Part shown: positions 43,068-51,192 of the stretch, in pieces | Numbering within the stretch: the first letter of the stretch is position 1 | Layout: each line of letters begins with the position of its first letter | Assembly: GCF_036192275.1 (NCBI RefSeq) | Contig: NZ_CP108088.1 | Location: 5,891,501-5,955,500 of the forward strand | Length of the DNA: 64,000 bases | Source: Streptomyces sp. NBC_00250 | GTDB taxonomy: Bacteria > Actinomycetota > Actinomycetes > Streptomycetales > Streptomycetaceae | Direction of reading: 5' to 3' | Program-made: the position numbers and the translations under genes | The notes under the pieces: model-generated | Told to the model about the DNA's origin: nothing | Seen by the model: the letters and a program-made list of their open reading frames with translations, nothing else | Database searches by the model: none

Positions 43068-45791
43068 ATGCGACTCCGACTTCCCCGGTGGGCCGCGGTC
43101 ACCGCCGTCCTCGCCGTTCTCGCGGGTGCCGGCACCTGGACCGCCGTCGCCTCGGACGATCCGCCGCCCGTGCACCGGGCGGACCGGATGCTCGACCTCG
43201 ACGGCGCCCGTATCGACACCTCGTACTTCACCGGGGACGGTGACGGACGACGGCCGGCCGTCCTCCTCGGCCACGGCTTCGGCGGCTCCAAGGGCGACGT
43301 CCGCGCCCAGGCCGAGCAACTGGCCCGGGACGGATACGCCGTCCTCACCTGGTCCGCGCGCGGCTTCGGCGCCTCCACCGGCGAGATCGGGCTCAACGAC
43401 CCCGACCACGAGGTCAAGGACGCCCGGAAGCTGATCGACTGGCTCGCCGCCCGGCCCGAGGTCCTCCTCGACAAGCCCGGCGACCCGCGCGTCGGCGTCA
43501 CCGGCGCCTCCTACGGCGGGGCGATCTCCCTGCTCGCCGCCGGGTACGACGCACGCGTCGACGCCATCGCCCCGCAGATCACCTACTGGAACCTCGCGGA
43601 CGCGCTCTTCCCGGACGGCGTGTTCAAGAAGCTCTGGGCCGGGATCTTCTTCTCGGCGGGCAACCAGCCGGGAGCCCCGGCGACGACGGAGAAGACCCCC
43701 ACGGAGAAGCCCACGGGTGAGGCCCCCACGGGGAAGGCGGCCACGGGTAAGGCCTCCCCGGGCAACGCGGCCGCCTGTGGCCGCTTCACCCCCGAACTGT
43801 GCTCCCTCTACGAGCGCGTCGCCGTCGCCGGAAAGCCCGACGCCGCCGCCCGCGCGCTCCTCGAAGCCCGCAGCCCGTCCGCCGTCGGGGCCGAGGTCAA
43901 GGTGCCCGCGCTGCTCGTCCAGGGCCAGTCCGACTCGCTCTTCACCCTGGCCCAGTCCGACGCCATGGCCCGTACCCTCGCCGCCAACGGCGCTCCCGTC
44001 GCCGTCGACTGGATCGCCGGCGGCCACGACGGCGGCGACCGCGAGACCGAGCGCGTCGAGCGGCGGATCAGCACCTGGTTCGACCGCTGGCTGAAGAAGG
44101 ACACCTCCGTCGACACCGGCCCCGCGTTCCGCGTCAGCCGCACCGGCGGCGTCGACTCCACCGACGGCCGGGCCACCCTGCGCGCCGCGACCGCCGACCG
44201 CTACCCGGGGCTCACCGCCGGGGCCACGAGCGTCCCGCTCGCCGGACCGGCGCAGACCTTCGCCAACCCCGCCGGCGCCGCACCGCCCGCCGTCTCGGCC
44301 GTCCCCGGCCTCGGCGGCGGAGTCGCCGGACTCTCCTCCCTCGGCGTCGGCCTCTCCCTCGACTTCCCCGGCCAGCACGCCCGGTTCGACGCGAAGCCGC
44401 AGACCGAGCCGCTCCGGATCACCGGCAGCCCGACCGTCCGCGTCAAGGTCACCTCCACCGCCGCCGACGGTTCCGCCGTCCTCTTCGCCAAGGTGTACGA
44501 CGTCGGGCCCGACGGCCGGCAGCAGGTGCTGCCCGCCCAACTCGTCGCCCCCGTCCGCGTCGACGGCGCCGGGACCGGGAAGAGCGTCACGCTCACCCTC
44601 CCCGCGATCGACCACGAGGTGGAGGCCGGACACCGGCTCCGGCTCGTCGTCGCCGCCACCGACCTCGGCTACGCCTCCCCGACCGCCCCCGCCGGCTACA
44701 CCGTCGCCGTCGAGAGCCCGCTCACCGTCCCCACCGCGCCCGGCCTCGACACCCAGGCCGCCGCCCTGCCCTGGTGGGTCTGGGGGCTGCCGCTCCTCGG
44801 CGTCGCCGTCGCCGCCGCACTGCTCCTCACCGCCCGCCGCCGCACCGCCGCCCCCGCGCCCGACCCCGCACTGGCCGTCGTACCGCTCCAGATCACCGGG
44901 CTCTCCAAGAAGTACAAGGGCGGCGACCGGTACAGCGTCAAGGACCTGTCCTTCCGCGTCGAGCAGGGCCAGGTCCTCGGCCTCCTCGGACCCAACGGCG
45001 CCGGGAAGACCACCACCCTGCGCATGCTGATGGGCCTGATCACCCCCGACGAGGGTGAGATCCGGGTCTTCGGCCAGGCCATCCGGCCCGGAGCCCCCGT
45101 GCTCTCCCGGGTCGGCTCCTTCGTCGAGGGCGCCGGATTCCTGCCGCACCTCAACGGCCGGGAGAACCTGGACCTGTACTGGAAGGCCACCGGCCGACCC
45201 GCCGAGGACGCCCATGTCGACGAGGCCCTGCGCATCGCGAACCTGGGCAGCGCCCTCGACCGGGCCGTCCGCACCTACTCGCAGGGCATGCGGCAGCGCC
45301 TCGCCCTCGCCCAGGCCATGCTCGGCCTGCCGGACCTGCTGATCCTGGACGAGCCCACCAACGGACTCGACCCGCCGCAGATCCGCGAGATGCGCGAGGT
45401 GATGATCCGGTACGCGGCGGGCGGCCGTACCGTCATCGTCTCCAGCCACCTCCTCGCCGAGGTGGAGCAGTCCTGCACCCACCTCGTCGTCATGGACCGG
45501 GGACAGCTCGTGCAGGCAGGACCGGTCGCCGAGATCACCGGCTCCGGCGACACCCTGCTCGTCACGCTCGGGGCCCCCGTCCCCGACGCCCTCGTGGAGA
45601 AGATCGGCGCCCTCTCCGGCGTCTCCACGGCGGCCCGGACCGAGGGCGGGATCCTCGTCCGCCTCGACGGCCTCGACCCGACCGCCCTCATCGGCGAACT
45701 CGTCGGCCTCGACGTACCGCTGACCGGCGTCGGACCGCACCGGCGCCTCGAAGACGCGTTCCTGACCCTGATCGGAGGAGGAGCCGCATGA
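43068..45791 (+). CDS. Alpha/beta hydrolase (CocE/NonD-type) fused to ABC transporter ATPase
   Basis: Protein of 907 residues with an unusual order. An N-terminal signal-anchor (about 5-28) leads to an alpha/beta hydrolase of the X-Pro dipeptidyl-peptidase/CocE type at about 45-345, with Ser in GASYGG, Asp in QGQSDSLF and His in GGHDGG. A beta-sandwich typical of that group follows at about 355-560, then one membrane helix (LPWWVWGLPLLGVAVAAALLL, about 567-587). The C-terminal 300 residues are an ABC ATPase with LGPNGAGKTTT (near 640), YSQGMRQRLALAQ and LLILDEPTNGLDP. So the hydrolase would be outside and the ATPase inside. The next gene, overlapping by ATGA, is its permease. Confidence 0.87.
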   Translation: MRLRLPRWAAVTAVLAVLAGAGTWTAVASDDPPPVHRADRMLDLDGARIDTSYFTGDGDGRRPAVLLGHGFGGSKGDVRAQAEQLARDGYAVLTWSARGFGASTGEIGLNDPDHEVKDARKLIDWLAARPEVLLDKPGDPRVGVTGASYGGAISLLAAGYDARVDAIAPQITYWNLADALFPDGVFKKLWAGIFFSAGNQPGAPATTEKTPTEKPTGEAPTGKAATGKASPGNAAACGRFTPELCSLYERVAVAGKPDAAARALLEARSPSAVGAEVKVPALLVQGQSDSLFTLAQSDAMARTLAANGAPVAVDWIAGGHDGGDRETERVERRISTWFDRWLKKDTSVDTGPAFRVSRTGGVDSTDGRATLRAATADRYPGLTAGATSVPLAGPAQTFANPAGAAPPAVSAVPGLGGGVAGLSSLGVGLSLDFPGQHARFDAKPQTEPLRITGSPTVRVKVTSTAADGSAVLFAKVYDVGPDGRQQVLPAQLVAPVRVDGAGTGKSVTLTLPAIDHEVEAGHRLRLVVAATDLGYASPTAPAGYTVAVESPLTVPTAPGLDTQAAALPWWVWGLPLLGVAVAAALLLTARRRTAAPAPDPALAVVPLQITGLSKKYKGGDRYSVKDLSFRVEQGQVLGLLGPNGAGKTTTLRMLMGLITPDEGEIRVFGQAIRPGAPVLSRVGSFVEGAGFLPHLNGRENLDLYWKATGRPAEDAHVDEALRIANLGSALDRAVRTYSQGMRQRLALAQAMLGLPDLLILDEPTNGLDPPQIREMREVMIRYAAGGRTVIVSSHLLAEVEQSCTHLVVMDRGQLVQAGPVAEITGSGDTLLVTLGAPVPDALVEKIGALSGVSTAARTEGGILVRLDGLDPTALIGELVGLDVPLTGVGPHRRLEDAFLTLIGGGAA

Positions 45792-46675
45792 GCCCGCTGC
45801 TCGACACCCCCACGGCTCCCACGGCCCCCGCGGAGTCCGCCCCCGGCTACCGCGCCGGGCGCACCCTGCCGCTGCGCGTCGAGGCCCTGCGCCAGTGGAA
45901 GCGCCGCCGCACCCTGATCATGGGCGGCATCCTGGTCGCCCTGCCGTTCGTCCTGCTGATCGCCTTCGCGATCGGCGGCGACTCGGACGGCGGCCGCGAC
46001 GGCCGCATCACCCTGATGGACACGGCGACCGCCTCCGGCGCCAACTTCGCGGCGACCTGCCTCTTCGTCTCCGCCGGATTCCTCCTCGTCATCCCGGTGG
46101 CGCTGTTCTGCGGGGACACCATCGCGTCCGAGGCGAGCTGGTCCTCCCTGCGCTACCTCCTGGCCGCGCCGGTGCCCCGGTCGCGGCTCCTCGCCTCCAA
46201 ACTGACGGTCGCCCTCGCCTACAGCGCGGCGGCCATGGTCCTCCTGCCGCTCGTGGCCCTGGCCGTGGGCACGGTCGCCTACGGCTGGGGGCCGCTGCAG
46301 CTGCCGACCGGCGGCGCGGTGCCCGCCGGGGACGCGGTGCTCCGCATCGGTGTCGCCGTCGCCTTCGTCTTCGCCTCCCAACTGGTCACCGCGGGACTCG
46401 CCTTCTGGCTGTCCACCCGCACCGACGCCCCGCTCGGCGCGGTGGGCGGCGCCGTCGGTCTGACCATCGTCGGCAACGTCCTGGACGCCGTCACCGCCCT
46501 CGGCGACTGGCGCGAATACCTGCCGGCGCACTGGCAGTTCGCCTGGATCGACGCGCTCCAGCCGCAGCTGGAGTGGGGCGGCATGGTGAAGGGCACGGCG
46601 ATCTCGCTGACGTACGCCCTCGTCCTCTTCGCGCTCGCCTTCCGCGGCTTCGCCCGCAAGGACATCGTGTCCTAG
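45788..46675 (+). CDS. ABC-2-type transporter permease
   Basis: Protein of 295 residues with six hydrophobic segments after a polar N-terminus and an amphipathic EALRQWKRRRTLIMGG segment. CGDTIASEASWSSLRYLLAAPVPRSRLLASK is the coupling-helix region typical of ABC-2 permeases paired with CcmA/NatA-type ATPases. It pairs with the ATPase part of the upstream fusion protein. The direction and substrate of transport are unknown. Confidence 0.88.
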   Translation: MSPLLDTPTAPTAPAESAPGYRAGRTLPLRVEALRQWKRRRTLIMGGILVALPFVLLIAFAIGGDSDGGRDGRITLMDTATASGANFAATCLFVSAGFLLVIPVALFCGDTIASEASWSSLRYLLAAPVPRSRLLASKLTVALAYSAAAMVLLPLVALAVGTVAYGWGPLQLPTGGAVPAGDAVLRIGVAVAFVFASQLVTAGLAFWLSTRTDAPLGAVGGAVGLTIVGNVLDAVTALGDWREYLPAHWQFAWIDALQPQLEWGGMVKGTAISLTYALVLFALAFRGFARKDIVS

Positions 46676-46696
46676 GGCCACCTGCCCCAGAGGGAC

Positions 46697-47446
46697 TCAG
46701 GGTCTTCTCATACCCACCCCCTTCGAGCCGAGGGCCGCCATCAGCTCGCCCACCCGCCGGCTGTACGTCCGCGCGGACATGCCGAGCCGGGCCGCCGCCG
46801 TCTCGTCCGTGAGCCCCGACAGGAGGGCGTCGAGCACCGGGCGCAGCTGGGGCGGCAGATCGCACGGCGGCCGTGGGGGAGGCGGTCTGTACGTCAGTTC
46901 CTCGGCCGTCGCCCAGCAGGCGTGATGGGCCCGGGCGAGGGCCTGCACCACCACCGGGTCGCGGATCAGCAACAGTCCGTTGTAGAGCAGTTCCAGGTCG
47001 AGGGGGACCGCGGCCACCGTCCGGTCGACGACGATCATCTTGAACGGGATGGCCTCCGCGAGACGGGCCCGGCCGGGAAGCCCGAGCCCGCCCTCCAGCC
47101 GGGGCAGGGCGTGCCGCGGCACGATCCGTCTGACCTCGCCGGCCCGCTCGGCCGCGGCCCGCATGCACGCTCCCGCCAGCTCCAGGAACGGCTCGGGGAT
47201 CGCGCAGCCCGCCGACGCGACCGGGTCGTCGAAGGTCAGCAACTCGTACCGCGTGGAGGCGGCCAGCCCGGCGAGCGCCGCGCTGATGCGCCGCGCACCC
47301 CGGACCGGGCGCCCCGCGGGCCGCTGTCCCTCGGTCGCGGCCCGGTTCATCGCCGAACGGGCGAGCATCACGGAGCCCGCGCTCTCTGCCACCGCTGACC
47401 ACCCCCGCCCGATCGATGTCCACTCCATGTACGCATGCGACTGCAC
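46697..47446 (-). CDS. LuxR-type helix-turn-helix regulator
   Basis: Protein of up to 249 residues; the GTG at 47446 and the ATG at 47428 are both possible starts. The C-terminal 45 residues (LDALLSGLTDETAAARLGMSARTYSRRVGELM) are a LuxR/GerE-like DNA-binding domain. The N-terminal part (STRYELLTFDD, PFKMIVVDRTVAAVPLD) resembles the regulator family in Streptomyces that senses through a phospholipase-D-like or TrmB-like domain, but no catalytic residues are evident. The target is unknown; it is convergent with the ABC permease gene. Confidence 0.75.
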   Translation of the reverse strand: MQSHAYMEWTSIGRGWSAVAESAGSVMLARSAMNRAATEGQRPAGRPVRGARRISAALAGLAASTRYELLTFDDPVASAGCAIPEPFLELAGACMRAAAERAGEVRRIVPRHALPRLEGGLGLPGRARLAEAIPFKMIVVDRTVAAVPLDLELLYNGLLLIRDPVVVQALARAHHACWATAEELTYRPPPPRPPCDLPPQLRPVLDALLSGLTDETAAARLGMSARTYSRRVGELMAALGSKGVGMRRP

Positions 47447-47607
47447 ACGGTGACAACCCCTGTTGAAAAGGATGGCGAATCCATGCCACCCGCTGTCACC
47501 CCCGTCGCCGTTGCCGCATCGAGATGCATCCGCAACTCCTTCGACTGCTCCCGGCGGGCCTCTCGTTCGTCACATTCACAAGTGACCTACCAGGAGGGGG
47601 AGATGAC

Positions 47608-49278
47608 ATGGGGCGACAGGACACCGTGGCGGCCGGACGCCGCCGGGCACGGTTCGCGGCCACGGTCGCGGGTCTGCTCGCGACCGGACTCGCCGTCGGA
47701 GGATGCGGGGCGGGAGGTGACGGAAGCAGCGCCGACCACGGCAGACGCGAGACCGGCCGGACCGCTCCGGCGGCCCCGGACGGAGGGGGGAACGCGAACC
47801 CCGAGGGCGTCCAGGAGGACGGCAGGCCTTCCCGGCCGCCCGCCCCCGACTACCTGTCCACGTTCGCGCTGGACGTGGACACCGCCTCGTACGGCTACGC
47901 CCGCCGCACCCTCTCCGAGGGGCGGCTGCCCGACCCGGCGACCGTACGGCCTGAGGAGTTCGTCAACAGCTTCCGGCCCGATTACCCGCGACCGGAGGAC
48001 AACGGCTTCAGCGTGACCCTCGACGGGGCCCGCGCCGGGCGGGACGGCTGGTCCCTGGTCCGGGTCGGACTGGCCACGCGCGCGGCGGACCGGGGCGCCG
48101 AACGCCCGCCTGCCGCCCTCACCTTCGTCGTCGACGTCTCCGGCTCGATGGCCGAGCCGGGACGGCTCGACCTGGTCAAGGAGTCGCTCGGGCTGCTCGC
48201 CGACGAGCTCCGCGACGACGACTCGATCGGCCTCGTCACCTTCAGCGACCAGGCCGAGACCCGGCTGCCGCTGACGCGGGTGGGTGACGCCCGCGGCCGG
48301 ATCCGCGAGGTGGTGGACTCCCTCGCGACGAGTTCCTCCACCAACGTCGAGGCGGGCGTCCGCACCGGCTACGACGTGGCCGTCGACGGTCACCGCAAGG
48401 GCGCCACCAATCGGGTCGTGCTGCTCTCCGACGCGCTCGCCAACACCGGCTCCACCGAGGCGGGGACGATCCTCGAACGCATCGAGGAGGAGCGGAAGGA
48501 GTACGGGATCACCCTGTTCGGCGTCGGCGTGGGCAGCGACTACGGCGACGCGTTCATGGAGCAGCTCGCCGACCGGGGCGACGGCCAGACCACGTACGTC
48601 TCCAACTCCGCGCAGGCCCGCAAGGTCTTCGTCGACCAGCTGCCCGCCCATGTCGAACTGCGCGCGCGTGACGCCAAGGCGCAGGTGTCCTTCGACCGGC
48701 GGACCGTCGAGAAGTTCCGGCTGATCGGCTACGAGAACCGGGAGGTCGCCGACGAGGACTTCCGGAACGACCGGGTCGACGGCGGCGAGGTCGGTGCGGG
48801 TCACACCGTCACCGCGCTGTACGCGGTGCGGACCAGGGCCGGGGCGACCGGCCCGGTCGCCACCGCCACCGTCCGCTGGCTCGACCCGGCCACGCGCGCG
48901 CCCCACGAGCGTTCCGGCACGGTCGGGACGGCCGGCCTCACCGCCGACATCTGGGGCGACGGCCACGACAGCCTGCAACTGACCGCGATCACCGCCTACT
49001 TCGCCGACGCGCTGCGGGGCGGCGCGCTGCCGGGCGCCCCGGGTCTCCCGGCGCTCGCGGAGCGCGCCGAGTCGATCTCGGGCCGGTCGGGTTCCGCGGT
49101 GGTGCGCGAGCTGGCCGAGGCCGTACGGCAGGCGGACGGGCTGATCAGGCAGACCGAAGGCCAGGACGGAGGTCGGGACGGGGGTCAGGACGGAGGCTCG
49201 GGCGGTCAGCCGGGCGGCGCTTCCGGCGAAGGCGCCACCCGTGAGGGCGAGTTGCGGTCGGGCGACCCGTACAGCTGA
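47608..49278 (+). CDS. VWA-domain lipoprotein (YfbK-like)
   Basis: Protein of 556 residues from the ATG at 47608, which has GGAGGGGGA before it. The N-terminus has a hydrophobic stretch ending in the lipobox VGGC, so it is probably a membrane-anchored lipoprotein. A YfbK-type N-terminal region (STFALDVDTASYGYARR) precedes a von Willebrand A domain with the MIDAS motif DVSGS near residue 176. The C-terminal part resembles DUF3520, and the tail is a Gly/Gln/Asp-rich low-complexity stretch. Its role is unknown; VWA domains bind proteins in a metal-dependent way. Confidence 0.88.
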   Translation: MGRQDTVAAGRRRARFAATVAGLLATGLAVGGCGAGGDGSSADHGRRETGRTAPAAPDGGGNANPEGVQEDGRPSRPPAPDYLSTFALDVDTASYGYARRTLSEGRLPDPATVRPEEFVNSFRPDYPRPEDNGFSVTLDGARAGRDGWSLVRVGLATRAADRGAERPPAALTFVVDVSGSMAEPGRLDLVKESLGLLADELRDDDSIGLVTFSDQAETRLPLTRVGDARGRIREVVDSLATSSSTNVEAGVRTGYDVAVDGHRKGATNRVVLLSDALANTGSTEAGTILERIEEERKEYGITLFGVGVGSDYGDAFMEQLADRGDGQTTYVSNSAQARKVFVDQLPAHVELRARDAKAQVSFDRRTVEKFRLIGYENREVADEDFRNDRVDGGEVGAGHTVTALYAVRTRAGATGPVATATVRWLDPATRAPHERSGTVGTAGLTADIWGDGHDSLQLTAITAYFADALRGGALPGAPGLPALAERAESISGRSGSAVVRELAEAVRQADGLIRQTEGQDGGRDGGQDGGSGGQPGGASGEGATREGELRSGDPYS

Positions 49279-49351
49279 GGCGCGCGGCGGGCAGTGGGTC
49301 GGATCGGCCGCTTGCGGGTCACGACGGCCGCTCGCGGGCCAGAATGGCCGC

Positions 49352-49819
49352 ATGGCCTCCCTACTGCTCGCCCTCGCTGTTGGAACCACCGGCCTGTACG
49401 CCGGTTTCATGCTGATTTTCCAGACCGGGATCATGCCCGCCCTCGCGCGCCTGACGGACGCCGAGTTCGTCACGGCGATGCGCCGGATCAACGAAGCCGT
49501 GCCGAGGGGTGTGTTCCTGATCGTCTTCCTCGGGGTGATCGCCTTCCCCGCCGCCGCGTTCTTCGTCCCCGTCGACGGGCGGACGGACACCCAGAAGTGG
49601 CTGGTCCTCGCGGGGCTGGTGTGCGCGGCCCTCAATCACGCGGTCACCCTCGGCGGCAACATCCCGCTGAACAGCGCGCTGGCCGCCTCGGAGGCCACGG
49701 GTGACGACCCGTCGGCCGTCCGGGCCGCCTTCGAGAAGCGCTGGAACGGTTTCCACCGTGTCCGTACGCCCCTGATCGTCGTCGCGTTCGGGCTGCTGAC
49801 CGCAGCGGCGGTTCTGTAG
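49352..49819 (+). CDS. DUF1772 (anthrone oxygenase-like) membrane protein
   Basis: Protein of 155 residues with four hydrophobic segments and the conserved LGGNIPLN and WNGFHRVRT segments of DUF1772. Some members oxidise anthrones in polyketide pathways, but most are uncharacterised, and no polyketide gene is near. The ATG lies six bases after CAGAAT, a possible -10 of a leaderless transcript. Confidence 0.83.
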   Translation: MASLLLALAVGTTGLYAGFMLIFQTGIMPALARLTDAEFVTAMRRINEAVPRGVFLIVFLGVIAFPAAAFFVPVDGRTDTQKWLVLAGLVCAALNHAVTLGGNIPLNSALAASEATGDDPSAVRAAFEKRWNGFHRVRTPLIVVAFGLLTAAAVL

Positions 49820-50117
49820 AACCGTACCCCGCGGCCGGTTTCTGGCGTGAACTCGTGCGTGTCGGCCTCCTCCGCATCCGCAAGAGCCCTGCGAAAGCGT
49901 ACCCCTGAGTCCGGAAACCGTCTTCCGGCATGTATTGGTCTGCGCCAGTGACGAAAATCTTACGCCGCTATACCTACCCAAAGGGGGTGAATCACCCCGA
50001 TATCCCGGGTTGGGTTTCCATACCCTCCGGTTTCTTATTGACATGCCTACGGGGGTCTTTTCTAATCATCGAGAGTCATCCCACGCGCTGACACCGCACA
50101 GGCACTGAGGGGGCAAG
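49820..50117. other. Intergenic region upstream of the SARP gene (298 bp)
   Basis: No gene is seen. The stretch 49940-50070 is clearly less GC-rich than the rest. It holds the small dyad GGGGTGAATCACCCC (49984-49998), the inverted words TACCCAAA and TTGGGTTT, and the SARP promoter. The left half shows nothing I can name. Confidence 0.6.
50038..50066 (+). promoter_or_regulatory. Consensus-like promoter of the SARP gene
   Basis: TTGACA (50038-50043), a 17-bp spacer and TCTAAT (50061-50066). This is close to the ideal vegetative promoter, rare in this genus. Transcription would start near 50073, 45 bp before the GTG. Confidence 0.85.
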
Positions 50118-51002
50118 GTGGACGTCCGGATTCTGGGGGGACTGTCGGTACGTGAGCACGGGGTGTCGATCACGCCGACAGCCGCCGCGCCCCGGCAACT
50201 CCTCGCCCTGCTCACGGCCAGCGCCGACCAGGTCGTCCCGGTGACCGTGCTCACCGAGGAACTGTGGCCGTCCGGCGCGCCGCGCGGCGCCCGCGTCGAA
50301 CTCCAGGCCCACATAATCGAGTTGCGCACCCTGATCGCCGGTGCGCTGCGCGGTGTCGCCGCTCCGGCGGAACCCGGTCCCGGCTGGTCCGACCGGCGCA
50401 CCGCCGACGCGATCCTCGTCTCCCAGCCCGGCGGCTACCGGCTCGACACCGGCGGCGGCACCAACGACGTCCGGCAGTTCGAGCGCGCCGCCGGCGCCGG
50501 TTACCGCGCCATGGAGGCCGGCGACCTCTCGCGCGCCGCGCTCCGCCTCGGTGAGGCACTCGCCCTCTGGCGCGGCGAACCCTATGCGGGCGTCGCCGCC
50601 GGACCCCGCCTCCGCAGGGAGATCGAGCGACTCGAAACCTCCCGGCTGAGCGTCCTCGACCAGTGGATGGAAGCGCAGCTGGGCCTCGGCCGACACGCCG
50701 AACTCGTCTCCGAGCTCTCCGGACTCGTCGCCCGCTACCGCACCAACGAGCCCCTCCACGCCCACTACATGGTGGCCCTGCTGCGCTGCGGACAGCACGA
50801 CGAGGCCCTCACCGTGTACGAGCGGCTGCGCGTGGCACTCAAGGGGGAGAGCGGCATGGAGCCCTCGGCGCGGCTCCGCCGCCTCCAGCGCTCGGTCCTC
50901 GCCGTACGCCACACCACGGTCCGTCCCGTGTACGCGCCCCGCATCCCCGCCCAGTACAACCCGGCCCGGGCCCGGCTGGTACCGGCGGGTTCCGTCGGCT
51001 GA
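50118..51002 (+). CDS. SARP-family transcriptional activator
   Basis: Protein of 294 residues with an OmpR-like winged helix (about 1-110, VRILGGLSVREHG...PRQLLALL) and a bacterial transcriptional activation domain (about 118-265, ERAAGAGYRAMEAGDLSRAALRLGEAL). This is the AfsR/DnrI/RedD layout of antibiotic-pathway activators. A GGGGGCAAG ribosome site precedes the GTG. No biosynthetic cluster lies in the window, so it is an orphan SARP here. SARPs bind direct heptamer repeats; none is obvious nearby. Confidence 0.92.
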   Translation: MDVRILGGLSVREHGVSITPTAAAPRQLLALLTASADQVVPVTVLTEELWPSGAPRGARVELQAHIIELRTLIAGALRGVAAPAEPGPGWSDRRTADAILVSQPGGYRLDTGGGTNDVRQFERAAGAGYRAMEAGDLSRAALRLGEALALWRGEPYAGVAAGPRLRREIERLETSRLSVLDQWMEAQLGLGRHAELVSELSGLVARYRTNEPLHAHYMVALLRCGQHDEALTVYERLRVALKGESGMEPSARLRRLQRSVLAVRHTTVRPVYAPRIPAQYNPARARLVPAGSVG

Positions 51003-51101
51003 CGGTCCGGCGGGGCCGCCGACGGCCGGGCGGACCGGCGGAGGGAACCACGATCCGACCCCGGTAGTTACCGGTGGGGAATGAAGTGCGGCAACTCACC
51101 G

Positions 51102-51130
51102 TTGACCGACTCCCGAAGCCGAATTAGTTT
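51102..51130 (+). promoter_or_regulatory. Promoter of the GAF/PucR regulator gene
   Basis: TTGACC (51102-51107), 17-bp spacer, TAGTTT (51125-51130). Transcription would start near 51137, about 55 bp before the ATG. Confidence 0.75.
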
Positions 51131-51192
51131 CGGCGAGCAGTGCGGGTTTCCTCCTAGGTGCCCGATTTCGCTCGACTACGGGGGTTGGGGCC

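Noticed and set aside
42336..45740. A 1134-codon minus-strand open frame
   Set aside because: It is the antisense of the hydrolase-ABC fusion gene plus the GNAT region, with Gly/Glu/Asp-rich low-complexity content.
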